Assembly: GCF_000155775.1 (NCBI RefSeq)
Contig: NZ_DS989810.1
Span: forward strand, 826,172-890,171
Length of the DNA: 64,000 nt
DNA from: Glaciecola sp. HTCC2999
GTDB taxonomy: Bacteria > Pseudomonadota > Gammaproteobacteria > Enterobacterales > Alteromonadaceae
Reading direction: 5' to 3'
Shown: piece by piece, positions 28,663 to 38,344 of the stretch
Position numbering within the stretch: position 1 is the first letter of the stretch
How the letters are laid out: every line of letters starts with the position of its first letter
Notes under the pieces: generated by a model
What the model was told of the DNA's origin: nothing
The model's database searches: none
What the model saw: only the letters and a program-made list of their open reading frames with translations
Translations under genes and position numbers: made by a program

Positions 28663-31401
28663 TTATTCATCTTTTACTACTGTCGCTTTCGTCATATCTC
28701 CTGCTTTGATAATGGTAAAATCATCTAACCGGATATACCGTTTTACTACCGCGTGGACTTTTTCAGGCGTTAACGCTGCCATATTCGCCTCGTACGCCTT
28801 GTACCATTGCATGGTGCGCTCACGTCCAATATTGCGACGTAACGTACCTACTAATTCATTGTCTTTGGCGCGGCTGACTTGGTTATCTTGTAAAATACCT
28901 GACAACGCACTGGTAATTTCATCAGCAGTGAATCCATCTTTGATGACGCGCGCTATTTCTTCTTTAAAGCCAGTTTCCACTTTGGTTAGGTTTTGCGGTG
29001 CAGTAATAGCATATGCGCCTAACGTTGCTTTATCATCTAATGGGTTGAGGGTAATAAATGAACCCGCGCCATAACTCAAACCGTCTTCTTGGCGTAAGCG
29101 TGTCGCTAGACGGCTATTTAGAAACCCACCTCCAATAATATAATTAGCCAGCTCTAATGCAGGCGCATCTGGATGTGATGCACCGATGGGGATCATAAGC
29201 GCTGCCACAAAGGTCGCATTTTCTTTATCAGGGGTATCAAACTCAATGGTTGAAGCATTGACCTCACTAAAGGCATCAGTGACACGCCCATATTCAACGC
29301 GGCTATCCCATTGACCTAATAACTGCTCAAACGTTTGTGTTAATTGTGCTTGTTCAAAATCACCCACCACACCCACATGCAGATTATTGGCACCAAAATA
29401 CTCAGCGTGGAATGCTTTTATGTCCGCTAACGTCAACGCTTCTATTTCAGCTAAGGCTTCGGTGAATGTCGGCACATAATTAGGATGCCCTTTTTTATAC
29501 GGGTTTTGAACGCGCGAGTACTCATTAAAAGCTAATCGCTGTGGATCTTGTAAATTTTGTTCAATATCTACTTTGAGTGTATTTTTATACTGCTCAAACT
29601 CTTTCTCATCAAAACTTGGGCTTTGTAATAATGTCGCCAATAACGTCAATGTCGAATTCAGATTCGCTTTGGTCGTTGTGATCCCAGCATAAGCGTAGTC
29701 AGCACCACCACTTACGCGCACGGAAGCTTTAAGCTTATCAAATTCATCTTGGATCGCTTGACGACTCAACCCTGCGCCACCACGTAAAATCAAATCACCG
29801 GTGGTTTGTGCCACCAAGGCTTTGCCATGGAGGTTCTGCGCGTTACCAAAATTCATAAGCATATTTACCGTCACTGTCTCTCCACGGGTCTTTTTGTTTA
29901 ATAAGGATAGTGTTAATCCATTATCAAATTCGACGATAGCAGTACGATTATCAATGTTATCAAACGATGGCTCAAATACTTCACCTTGAGCGATGGCTGC
30001 TCGGCCTTTATAACCCTTTACCATATCTGCCACAGAGTCGACTTGCGGTATCGCAACACGCTGTGGTGTTTCGGTTGGAATAAAACGGCCTAAAGTACGG
30101 TTATTGCGCACTAAATATGCTTTAGCAACACGTTGAACATCTTCCAATGTTACCTTCTCGATGCGATCACGATGCAAGAAATATAAACGCCAATCGCCCA
30201 TACCTAACCATTCACTTAACTCCAATGCAATACGCTCAGATGAGTTAAATGATAGATCAATATTTTTAAGCAGCATGCGCTTAATACGATCGACCTCTTC
30301 TTGGGTGACGCCATTAGTCGCGATCATTTCTACTTGCTCAATGAGTGCTTGTTGCGCCTGGTCCAAATCAGCTTTTTTATCTACCTCTGCAAAATAAAAC
30401 GCAAGACCTGGATCTTGCCATTGAAAATTAAATCCATAGACGCGACTGGCTAATTCCTTTTCTACTAAGGTTTTATGTAAGCGTCCACTTGGCGTATCGC
30501 CTAATATATTAGTTAAGACTTCGACCGCTGCATAATCAGGGTGAGAGCCTGCTGGGATGTGATAAGCCGTCGCCACGAGTTGTGCGTCACCCACACGACG
30601 AACGGTGACACTCCGCTCACCCGCCTTGGCAGGATCCATAGTGTATAAGGTGGGTAATATGCGGCTTGGCTTAGGGATTGCAGAGAAGAACTCATCGACC
30701 CATTGTAACATTTGCGGCGTATCAAATTTACCTGCCACTATTAACGTGGCATTGTCAGGCTGATAGTATTTTTTATAGAAAGCCTGTAGGCGATCAATCG
30801 GTACATTCTCTAAATCACTGCGCGCACCAATGGTAGACTTCCCATAGTTATGCCAATCATAGGCGACGCTCGCCATTTTTTGTAAGGTCACGCGAAACGG
30901 ACTATTTTCACCACTTTCAAATTCATTGCGCACCACCGTCATTTCACTATCTAAATCTTCTTTTGCAATAAATGAATCCACCATACGGCTAGATTCAAGC
31001 GATAGCGCCCAGAGGATATTCTCGTCTGTCGCAGCAAAGGTTTCATAATAGTTGGTACGATCCGTCCACGTCGTACCATTTGGGCGCGCACCTCGTGCAC
31101 TTAATTCAGCAGGAATATCTGGATGTTTAGGAGTGCCTTTAAATACCAAATGTTCAAGCAAATGTGCCATGCCCGTCTCACCGTAGTTTTCATGTTTTGA
31201 ACCTACACGATAAGTAATGTTAACGGTCACGGTTTCTTTGGTTTGATCAGGAAATAACAATACCTGTAAACCATTATCTAAACGATATTCAGTGATACCT
31301 TCAACGGCAGTAATTGGTTGCATTTGAGTATCTGCGTTTACTGATACACTGATACACGCTATCAATAAAGCAATATAAGATTGAAACAGTTTTGGCATCA
31401 T
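28663..31401 (-). CDS. Exported M16-family zinc metalloprotease (pitrilysin-like, tandem domains)
   Basis: A 912-residue protein with a signal peptide (KLFQSYIALLIACISVSVNA) and two consecutive M16 halves. The first half carries the inverted zinc motif HLLEH (H80, E83, H84) in GMAHLLEHLVFKGT and the distal Glu region around TVVRNEFESGENSPF. The second half, from about residue 490, keeps the fold (GGGFLNSRLATRLRQEDGLSYG) but has no HXXEH and acts as the non-catalytic partner. It would degrade peptides in the periplasm. Length is that of fused pitrilysin-type enzymes. Confidence 0.93.
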   Translation of the reverse strand: MMPKLFQSYIALLIACISVSVNADTQMQPITAVEGITEYRLDNGLQVLLFPDQTKETVTVNITYRVGSKHENYGETGMAHLLEHLVFKGTPKHPDIPAELSARGARPNGTTWTDRTNYYETFAATDENILWALSLESSRMVDSFIAKEDLDSEMTVVRNEFESGENSPFRVTLQKMASVAYDWHNYGKSTIGARSDLENVPIDRLQAFYKKYYQPDNATLIVAGKFDTPQMLQWVDEFFSAIPKPSRILPTLYTMDPAKAGERSVTVRRVGDAQLVATAYHIPAGSHPDYAAVEVLTNILGDTPSGRLHKTLVEKELASRVYGFNFQWQDPGLAFYFAEVDKKADLDQAQQALIEQVEMIATNGVTQEEVDRIKRMLLKNIDLSFNSSERIALELSEWLGMGDWRLYFLHRDRIEKVTLEDVQRVAKAYLVRNNRTLGRFIPTETPQRVAIPQVDSVADMVKGYKGRAAIAQGEVFEPSFDNIDNRTAIVEFDNGLTLSLLNKKTRGETVTVNMLMNFGNAQNLHGKALVAQTTGDLILRGGAGLSRQAIQDEFDKLKASVRVSGGADYAYAGITTTKANLNSTLTLLATLLQSPSFDEKEFEQYKNTLKVDIEQNLQDPQRLAFNEYSRVQNPYKKGHPNYVPTFTEALAEIEALTLADIKAFHAEYFGANNLHVGVVGDFEQAQLTQTFEQLLGQWDSRVEYGRVTDAFSEVNASTIEFDTPDKENATFVAALMIPIGASHPDAPALELANYIIGGGFLNSRLATRLRQEDGLSYGAGSFITLNPLDDKATLGAYAITAPQNLTKVETGFKEEIARVIKDGFTADEITSALSGILQDNQVSRAKDNELVGTLRRNIGRERTMQWYKAYEANMAALTPEKVHAVVKRYIRLDDFTIIKAGDMTKATVVKDE

Positions 31402-31485
31402 GGGTAATTTCCCTAAATAATAAAATGGCGTCTTCTTATTGCATAGTACCTTAAGACAATTCGAATTCGGTGAATTTTGGGCAAA

Positions 31486-31512
31486 AAAAGACCTACATGA
31501 AGTAGGTCTTTT
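31486..31512 (-). terminator. Intrinsic terminator after the YebC-family gene (may be bidirectional)
   Basis: An 11-base stem AAAAGACCTAC/GTAGGTCTTTT with a 5-base loop. The minus strand runs on into seven T residues, 37 bases past the YebC-family stop. Confidence 0.88.
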
Positions 31513-31548
31513 GTAACAAGATTTATCAAATAACGAGAGTGGCCAAGA

Positions 31549-32271
31549 TTAACTCGGTAATATCGCATTATGATAGACATTTTGAACGTCATCACAATCT
31601 TCTAACATATCCATAAATTTTTGGAACATTGGCATGTCATCTTCGGTCAGAGGCGCGTCTACTTGTGGTAAGAAGGTGATTTCTTCTACTTCTATATCCA
31701 ATGTTGGAAATGCGTCTTGAAGCGCGGTTTTGACTTTGAAAAACTCTGTATTCGGCGCAATCACAGTGATTTTACCATCTGCACTTTCCACATCGGTGAC
31801 ATCCACATCTGCTTCCATTAAAGCTTCTAATATACTGTCTTCATCATCACCTGCAAAACCAAATACTGCTGCATGGTCAAACATGTGAGCGACCGCACCG
31901 GGTGCACCAATTTTCGAACTCGTTTTTGTAAAACAGTTTCGCACATCTGTAATGGTTCGATTATTGTTATCGGTTAAACAATCGACTATCACCATGCAAT
32001 TTCCAGGACCAAAACCTTCATAACGAGCAGGTGCATAATCTTCACCAGCTCCACCTGTCGCCTTTTCTATTGCTTTATCAATAACATGTCCAGGAACTTG
32101 GTCTTTTTTGGCTTTTTCAATCAAACGCTTTAATGACAAGTTCGAATCAGGATCCGGACCACCGTTTTTCGCAACAACATAAATTTCTTTACCGTATTTT
32201 GAATAGACTTTGGTTTTTTGTCCTGCCGTTTTCGCCATCGCGTTTTTACGGACTTCAAATGCTCTTCCCAT
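31549..32271 (-). CDS. YebC/PmpR family protein, YeeN-type paralogue
   Basis: A 240-residue member of the YebC/TACO1 family. The family blocks are clear: [73 protein letters not shown], and the C-terminal DVQNVYHN. It matches E. coli YeeN better than YebC (for instance the Lys-Tyr-Gly spacing and the PDPDSN segment). Members have been described as transcription regulators and more recently as ribosome-associated factors that help translation of proline-rich stretches. It stands alone, ends at a strong terminator, and is 73 bases downstream of zapE. Confidence 0.93.
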   Translation of the reverse strand: MGRAFEVRKNAMAKTAGQKTKVYSKYGKEIYVVAKNGGPDPDSNLSLKRLIEKAKKDQVPGHVIDKAIEKATGGAGEDYAPARYEGFGPGNCMVIVDCLTDNNNRTITDVRNCFTKTSSKIGAPGAVAHMFDHAAVFGFAGDDEDSILEALMEADVDVTDVESADGKITVIAPNTEFFKVKTALQDAFPTLDIEVEEITFLPQVDAPLTEDDMPMFQKFMDMLEDCDDVQNVYHNAILPS

Positions 32272-32344
32272 TAGAATTCTCTTATTTAAATTTTTGTTGA
32301 AAGGTTTGCTTATTTATATTGTAACCGAAACTGTGTTCAATAGG

Positions 32345-33460
32345 CTAAGGAATATGTTGTAAAGCTAAATATTCATGCGATTGCATTTCTTGTAAACGTG
32401 ATAAGCAGCGTTTAAATTCGAAGTTTAATCGACCCTCAGTATAAAGCGCTTCTAAAGGGACTTCTGCTGACATAATTAACTTCACATTACGCTCGTAAAA
32501 CTCATCGACCATCGCAATAAAACGTCTTGCAATATCGTCTGTCGCTTGACTCATCTGCTCTACATCTGCCACTAAAACACTGTGATAACAACGGCTCAAC
32601 TCCATATAATCAGTTTGTGACCGTGGGCCATCGCATAATGCTCTGAAAGTCAGCATTAACACGCCATCAGCATCTCGCAAACAAGGAATTTGACGATTTT
32701 CAATTTCAATCGTCGTGTTTATTCGACCTTCATCTGCTGCTAACTGAGCAAAGTAAGAATATAAATTTTCAGTGGCAGCGGTATCTAATGGATGATGATA
32801 AATTTCGGCCTGTTCGAGTGTGCGTAATCGATAATCGATACCTGAATCAACATTCACAATACGGGTATTTTGGTTAATTAATTCAATCGCGGGTAAAAAA
32901 CGGGCTCGCTGAAGGCCATTACGATACAGCTCATTCGGGATAATATTTGAGGTGGCAACTAAGACAATACCATATCCGAATAAAGCCTCCATCAGCGTTC
33001 CTAAAATCATTGCATCGGTAATATCTGACACAAAAAATTCATCAAAACAAATCACTTTTGTTTCTGCAGCAAGCCGTTTCGCGACTATTTGCAAAGGATC
33101 GGACTGACCACTTAAGGTTTTGAGTTCAGTATGCACTCGATGCATAAATCGATGGAAGTGAATACGCATTTTTTGTTCAAAAGGTAAACAATCATAAAAA
33201 GTATCGACTAAATATGTTTTACCACGACCCACTCCTCCCCAAAAGTAAATGCCCTGAATTGAGGGTTGCGACATACCTTTGCCAAATTTTGCGCGAATTT
33301 TTACTCGCCATGTGACTTTTTGGGTAGGTTGGGTGAGTTCATCAAATAGTCGTTGAAGCTCTTTTACCGCATTTTCTTGAGCTGGATCGTATTCAAATCC
33401 AGATTGTTCAAGATCATATTGATACTTGTCCCAAGGAGTCATATTTGAAGTTTTTGGCAC
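32345..33460 (-). CDS. zapE: Cell division protein ZapE (AFG1-like ATPase)
   Basis: A 371-residue AAA-type ATPase. Walker A is GGVGRGKTYLVD near residues 75-86, followed by HFHRFMHRVH and the Walker B segment KVICFDEFFVSDITDAM, then LVATSNIIPNELYRNGLQR, all typical of AFG1/ZapE. ZapE associates with the Z-ring and modulates FtsZ under stress. It is divergent from zapG and degQ, the same order as yhcM-yhcB-degQ in E. coli, which supports the names. Confidence 0.94.
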   Translation of the reverse strand: MPKTSNMTPWDKYQYDLEQSGFEYDPAQENAVKELQRLFDELTQPTQKVTWRVKIRAKFGKGMSQPSIQGIYFWGGVGRGKTYLVDTFYDCLPFEQKMRIHFHRFMHRVHTELKTLSGQSDPLQIVAKRLAAETKVICFDEFFVSDITDAMILGTLMEALFGYGIVLVATSNIIPNELYRNGLQRARFLPAIELINQNTRIVNVDSGIDYRLRTLEQAEIYHHPLDTAATENLYSYFAQLAADEGRINTTIEIENRQIPCLRDADGVLMLTFRALCDGPRSQTDYMELSRCYHSVLVADVEQMSQATDDIARRFIAMVDEFYERNVKLIMSAEVPLEALYTEGRLNFEFKRCLSRLQEMQSHEYLALQHIP

Positions 33461-33603
33461 CGCAATTCCTATTGCTTGAATAAATCTAAAACACCTCTAT
33501 ATATTACAATGTTTTTGCTTTATTATAAAATCATACTCATGTAGAAAGCCTCCAAATAGGAAGCTGACGCATATTAATTTGTAAAAACATTTGGTTGTAT
33601 ATC

Positions 33604-34017
33604 ATGCAAGAAATCATTATTTATATCGCGTTATTGTTAGTTGGTCTGGTGGCAGGATTTTTCTTGGCAAAGGTTGCTTCTTCGGCAAAAACACCATCCG
33701 AAGAACAAGCTCTTAAAGCTGAAAAAGAGCAAGTCATGCTTGCACAACTTCGTCAGCAGATGCTTGCAGCGCAAGAATCAATACAAGGTATAGAAGCGCA
33801 AAGTGCCCAACTCCAAAACCAAATGACTGAGCTTGATTACATCCTAACGTCATATGAAAATAAAGATGATCAATCAAAAATCACATTTTTTGGTGAACAC
33901 GCATCTCCTTATTTACGTATTAAAAATAAAACAAAACGTCAAAAGACGAATACAGAGTCTCAACCACGTGATTTTTCGAGTTCTAGCTCGGGTCTGTTTG
34001 ATGGGAATCAAAAATAA
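33604..34017 (+). CDS. zapG: Cell envelope/division protein ZapG (YhcB, DUF1043)
   Basis: A 137-residue protein with one N-terminal membrane segment (IIIYIALLLVGLVAGFFLAKV) and a Gln-rich coiled coil (about residues 35-85), then a basic disordered tail, the DUF1043/YhcB layout. In E. coli it is a division- and envelope-linked coiled-coil protein. ATG at 33604 is preferred over a TTG three codons earlier. No strong ribosome site is visible. It sits between divergent zapE and degQ. Confidence 0.87.
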   Translation: MQEIIIYIALLLVGLVAGFFLAKVASSAKTPSEEQALKAEKEQVMLAQLRQQMLAAQESIQGIEAQSAQLQNQMTELDYILTSYENKDDQSKITFFGEHASPYLRIKNKTKRQKTNTESQPRDFSSSSSGLFDGNQK

Positions 34018-34109
34018 ATCACGAACTAAAGGGAACTAAAATTTAACGCGCTGACTCTGTTAAGTTAAATAACATCATTTATCTTTATCAATTAGGAGCG
34101 TTTCCATTC

Positions 34110-35501
34110 ATGAAACTACTTTTTAAACGAGTTGCCCTTTTTTGCACTATCTTCAGTGCTACTTTACTAATCAACATCCCAGCTCAAGCAACAACCACTG
34201 CTGGCTTTCCCTTCTTTTCATCGAGTAAGAGTGATGAAGGAATGCCTTCGTTAGCGCCTATGCTAGAAACAGCAATGCCTGCAGTCGTCAGTATTAATGT
34301 TGAAGGCACCCAAGTGTCGCGTCAACGTGTCCCAGAAATGTTTCGTAACTTTTTTGGTGGCCAAGGCGAGCAAGTCCAAGAACGCCCTTTCCGTAGTTTA
34401 GGTTCCGGTGTCATCATTGATGCTGAGAAAGGCTATATTGTCACTAACGCTCACGTAGTGAAAAATGCAGATGAGATTTTAGTCACACTCACTGATGGCC
34501 GTGAATTCATAGGTAAAAAGTTGGGTGAAGACGAACAGTCTGATATTGCTCTGTTGAAAATTGAACCCAAAGATCTAGTCGCTATGCCACTGGCTAACTC
34601 AGACACATTGCGTGTTGGTGACTTTGTGATAGCAATAGGTAACCCATTTGGTTTATCTCAAACCGTAACCTCTGGGATTGTTAGCGCATTAGGTCGAACT
34701 GGCATTAATATGGGTGGTTATGAAAACTTTATTCAAACAGATGCCGCCATTAATCGCGGTAATTCAGGCGGTGCTTTAGTAAACTTAAAAGGTGAGTTAG
34801 TCGGTATCAATGCGGCAATCTTCTCACCTGGACGTGATGCAGGTAATGTCGGTATCGGTTTCGCCATTCCAAGTAATATGATGAAAAACTTAGTAGACCA
34901 AATTAGTGAATTCGGTGAAGTACGTCGTGGTCTTTTAGGGATTATCGGAAACGATGTTGATGCAGGACTAGCAGAAGCATTCAATTCTGATGTGAATAAA
35001 GGAGCTTTCGTTGCTGAAGTCACACCTAATTCCGCAGCATCAAAAGCCGGTATTGAAGCAGGCGATATTATTACAGGGATTAACGGAAAGCCTTTGGGTA
35101 GTTTTGCAGAGCTTCGAGCCAAAGTGGCTAGTATGGGGGCCGGTGCAGAACTCGCATTAAATATTATTCGTCAAGGTGAATCCATCGAGGTTGATGTAGT
35201 ATTAGGTGATGCGGGTGCAACGGTTAAAACGGCTGCCGAAATCCATCCAGCATTCGCCGGTGCAACGTTTGAAAATGGCACTGATATCGCAGGTAATCGA
35301 GGTGTCATCGTAAGTGAAATTGAAGCAGGAAGCCCAGCTTTACGCTTCGGCCTACGTAAAGACGATGTAATTATTGGCGTCAATCGTCAACGTGTAAATA
35401 CTATTATAGAGCTGACAGAACGCATGGAAAATGCTGATGGCCAAGTCACGGCGATTAATGTAAGACGTGGCGAATCGACACTTTATCTTGTTATACGTTA
35501 A
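34110..35501 (+). CDS. degQ: Periplasmic serine endoprotease DegQ (HtrA family)
   Basis: A 463-residue HtrA-type protease/chaperone of the periplasm. Signal peptide to about residue 27 (ending PAQA). The catalytic triad is H115 (TNAHVV), D145 (SDIALLKI) and S219 (NRGNSGGAL). Two PDZ domains follow, around residues 265-350 and 370-460. It degrades misfolded envelope proteins. The name DegQ rather than DegP rests on the zapE-zapG-degQ-degS neighbourhood and on a short Q-loop. An AGGAG ribosome site precedes the ATG. Confidence 0.94.
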   Translation: MKLLFKRVALFCTIFSATLLINIPAQATTTAGFPFFSSSKSDEGMPSLAPMLETAMPAVVSINVEGTQVSRQRVPEMFRNFFGGQGEQVQERPFRSLGSGVIIDAEKGYIVTNAHVVKNADEILVTLTDGREFIGKKLGEDEQSDIALLKIEPKDLVAMPLANSDTLRVGDFVIAIGNPFGLSQTVTSGIVSALGRTGINMGGYENFIQTDAAINRGNSGGALVNLKGELVGINAAIFSPGRDAGNVGIGFAIPSNMMKNLVDQISEFGEVRRGLLGIIGNDVDAGLAEAFNSDVNKGAFVAEVTPNSAASKAGIEAGDIITGINGKPLGSFAELRAKVASMGAGAELALNIIRQGESIEVDVVLGDAGATVKTAAEIHPAFAGATFENGTDIAGNRGVIVSEIEAGSPALRFGLRKDDVIIGVNRQRVNTIIELTERMENADGQVTAINVRRGESTLYLVIR

Positions 35502-35520
35502 CCTCTTAGCTTAAATTATA

Positions 35521-35558
35521 AAAGGCCAGTTTAGGAGATCCCTTTGCTGGCCTTTTTT
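35521..35558 (+). terminator. Intrinsic terminator after degQ
   Basis: Arms AAAGGCCAG and CTGGCCTTT (9 of 9) followed by a run of T residues. It separates degQ from the following unknown gene. Confidence 0.9.
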
Positions 35559-35630
35559 AATTATCAATGTAAATATTTTGTGAATAATATTTTTTTATAT
35601 ATACTGCTCCTAAATTCTTTATGTAGATAA

Positions 35631-37166
35631 ATGATGTACTACACAAAAAACAATGTATCAAAATACTCTAATTTATTAATAAAACTCGCATGGACTGTTG
35701 AGATTATTGCCGTTTTGATTGGCTTAACTATATCAATAGTAATGGGGATTTCAGCTTACGATGCATTTAGCAGTAGCGATAGCAGTGGATTTTTAGCTGG
35801 AATATCAGCTATCTTGGTAACCAGCCTTCCGTTTGTATTAATCGCCGTTGTCGAAATCTGCAAAATACCCTTGGTTTTTGCATTCATGTCAGTTAAGAAT
35901 TATTTTTGGCGAAGCTTATTCATAGGCTTTGTTTTATTTTTATGCCTCATAACATTTGAAACTATGTTTAATGGCTTTGAAAGAAACTTCTCTAATCTTA
36001 ATCGCTCTATAGATGAACGTACTAATATAATTGCAAATAATGATGCAGCAAAATTATTACTTGAAGAACGTAGAGATTATATTATTAAGTTTACTGAAGA
36101 GGAGCTCGAAGCTGAGTTAGACATTTTACGAAATGAAATTGAAAATACATTTAATACCGCCACTAATTCGATCAATAAAGCAACAACAGCAGCTTTGAAT
36201 AAAATTAGTTATGAATTTGAACAAGAGCTGACTGATAAAATTGATGAGTTAATGATTATCCGTGATAATTACTATTCTGATTGGGCTACTGAAACACAAG
36301 CTGTTGAGGAACGCTTCAATGCCCTTTTAATAGGTAATATATCGGGAAGCTCTGAAGAAAGAGAGCGCTTATTGGAAGAGTTGCAAGTACTCAAAGATGA
36401 ATTTAGTAATGCTCTTGATGCAGCAGGCTTTTTAACAAGAGCTGGAGTTGAACGTAAATATCGCGCCCTTATCGCCACAAAAGAAAAACAACTTGAAACT
36501 ATTACTACTGGTTTCTTAGGCGGTGATGCAATAACGAAGCAATCAACCATGCAAGCCCAACTTAAGAATCAAATTGACTTTGTAAATAGCAAATACGAAA
36601 GACGAATCCAGGAAATAAATAATCGTATTGATGATGCCAAACAATCAATTATTGATAAAACTGCTGAAAACGAAGATTTTAAAAACGCTATCTACACTAA
36701 AGATAGTCGTGAAAAACAAATCTACTTTAAAGTACGATCTGAAGCTCTTATTCAAATTCAACAATATGAAGATGAACAGCGTCTTAAATTGGAAGAAATG
36801 GCCCAAAAATCATTTGGTATCGATGAAGAAATATTTGACTTGAATAATGATAATCGGATTAAAAATAGTGAAATTAATCAATTAATGAACCAAAACCAAG
36901 TATATCGGCTTGCAATGTACGCTTACGACATATCTGAAGGTAGTAATATTACCAAACAGATGCTAGGTACCGTCGCTTTATTATGGTTTGGTTCACTTTC
37001 AATAATTGCTGCAGTATGTGGTGTAATGCTAGCTCTAGCAGGGTTTTATTTACGGCGTTTTGATGGTTCAATGGAACGTGAGTTAAAAGAACAAGTGCGC
37101 AATGACATTATAGAAGAAGCTCAACATGAAGCCTGGTTAGAGCAATACAATTCTAATAAAAATTAA
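35631..37166 (+). CDS. Unknown membrane protein with a long coiled coil, between degQ and degS
   Basis: A 511-residue protein I do not recognise. Membrane segments are visible at about residues 20-42, 56-82 and 92-112; then about 330 residues of highly charged, largely helical coiled coil (e.g. EEELEAELDILRNEIEN and ERERLLEELQVLKDEF); and a last membrane segment at about 442-470 followed by a short charged tail. The base composition is visibly more AT-rich than its neighbours and there is no strong ribosome site. It has its own AT-rich promoter region after the degQ terminator and is followed by a 12-base hairpin. The layout, with membrane segments at both ends of a coiled coil, suggests a scaffold or tether in the inner membrane. 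It is absent from the usual degQ-degS junction in other gammaproteobacteria that I know. Confidence 0.85.
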   Translation: MMYYTKNNVSKYSNLLIKLAWTVEIIAVLIGLTISIVMGISAYDAFSSSDSSGFLAGISAILVTSLPFVLIAVVEICKIPLVFAFMSVKNYFWRSLFIGFVLFLCLITFETMFNGFERNFSNLNRSIDERTNIIANNDAAKLLLEERRDYIIKFTEEELEAELDILRNEIENTFNTATNSINKATTAALNKISYEFEQELTDKIDELMIIRDNYYSDWATETQAVEERFNALLIGNISGSSEERERLLEELQVLKDEFSNALDAAGFLTRAGVERKYRALIATKEKQLETITTGFLGGDAITKQSTMQAQLKNQIDFVNSKYERRIQEINNRIDDAKQSIIDKTAENEDFKNAIYTKDSREKQIYFKVRSEALIQIQQYEDEQRLKLEEMAQKSFGIDEEIFDLNNDNRIKNSEINQLMNQNQVYRLAMYAYDISEGSNITKQMLGTVALLWFGSLSIIAAVCGVMLALAGFYLRRFDGSMERELKEQVRNDIIEEAQHEAWLEQYNSNKN

Positions 37167-37171
37167 ATCAT

Positions 37172-37202
37172 ATGGCGTTTATTTTTGAGGAATAGACGCC
37201 AT
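37172..37202 (+). terminator. Hairpin after the unknown coiled-coil gene
   Basis: A 12-base stem ATGGCGTTTATT/AATAGACGCCAT (one G-T pair) with a 7-base loop. It is followed only by GTTATTTATG, so termination may be weak. Confidence 0.5.
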
Positions 37203-37264
37203 GTTATTTATGCCTAGGCATGTGATATACTTCAAAAATCATTAGTTTTTTCAGATTAAGTCGC

Positions 37265-38344
37265 ATGCCTGGACAACGCATTTTATGGTTTTTCTTTCGT
37301 TCCATCGTCATCGGAGCGATTGTTGCTTCCCTAATTTTATTGCTCGTACCTGAATTACGTCATGGGAGTGGAATCGACTTCAAGCGCCTATTTCAGAGTG
37401 AACCTGTATCCAACCGTTTATCATATCATGATGCTATTTCGCGCTCTGCTCCTTCTGTTGTTAATATTTATAGCGTGAGTATTGAAGCTTCGAATCAACT
37501 TTTCTCTAATAGCTCTAGAGAGCGTACTAACTTAGGCTCAGGTGTAATTATGACCCAAGACGGTTATATATTAACCTGTCATCATGTGATTAATAACGCT
37601 TCTAGTATTTATGTTGCCATGCAAGATAGTCGATTATTTGAAGCACAAATCGTAGGATATGATCTATTTACTGATTTAGCGGTGTTGAAAGTCAACGCTG
37701 ACAACCTTCATGCCATCCCCCAATTACGCGAACCCGATACACGTGTAGGCGATTTAGTCATGGCTATTGGTAACCCTTACAACCTAGGTCAAACTATTAC
37801 TCAAGGTATTGTTTCACGTACTGGTAGAAATGGTCTTGCTAACTATGTCGATTTTATTCAAACCGATGCAGTACTTAACCAAGGTAATTCAGGTGGTGCC
37901 TTAGTTGATTCGGAAGGATATTTGGTGGGCATCACCAACGCTAATTTCAAAACCTATGATGCTCAGCGCCGCATTAGAGATGTTAATGGCGTTAACTTTG
38001 CAGTGCCATACACGCTAGCAAATCGGGTGATGAACGATATTATTACTAACGGTAAAGTGACGCGAGGACAACTTGGTTTTTCTGGGAATGAATTTCAAGG
38101 CCAAGACGGTATTATCATAGCGAATATCGTCAGTGGTAGTCCCGCAGATTTAGCCGGTTTAGAAGTGAATGATGTACTACTTGCGATTGATAATAATATG
38201 ATAACAGGTGCTTCTAACGCATTAGACATGATTGCTGAAACACCGCCTGGCACGGTTTTATTGTTACAGGTTAGACGCCAAGATAAAATACTATCTATCC
38301 AAGCGACCGTTGGCGAACTCAAAGTCAATGATCAAGGTCGATGA
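37265..38344 (+). CDS. degS: Inner-membrane serine protease DegS
   Basis: A 359-residue HtrA protease that senses misfolded outer-membrane proteins and starts cleavage of the anti-sigma factor RseA. One N-terminal membrane anchor (ILWFFFRSIVIGAIVASLIL); triad H107 (CHHVI), D137 (TDLAVLKV) and S209 (NQGNSGGAL); a single PDZ domain from about residue 265, in contrast to the two in DegQ. It keeps a possible L3-type loop before the serine. The stop overlaps the idi start by four bases. Confidence 0.94.
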   Translation: MPGQRILWFFFRSIVIGAIVASLILLLVPELRHGSGIDFKRLFQSEPVSNRLSYHDAISRSAPSVVNIYSVSIEASNQLFSNSSRERTNLGSGVIMTQDGYILTCHHVINNASSIYVAMQDSRLFEAQIVGYDLFTDLAVLKVNADNLHAIPQLREPDTRVGDLVMAIGNPYNLGQTITQGIVSRTGRNGLANYVDFIQTDAVLNQGNSGGALVDSEGYLVGITNANFKTYDAQRRIRDVNGVNFAVPYTLANRVMNDIITNGKVTRGQLGFSGNEFQGQDGIIIANIVSGSPADLAGLEVNDVLLAIDNNMITGASNALDMIAETPPGTVLLLQVRRQDKILSIQATVGELKVNDQGR

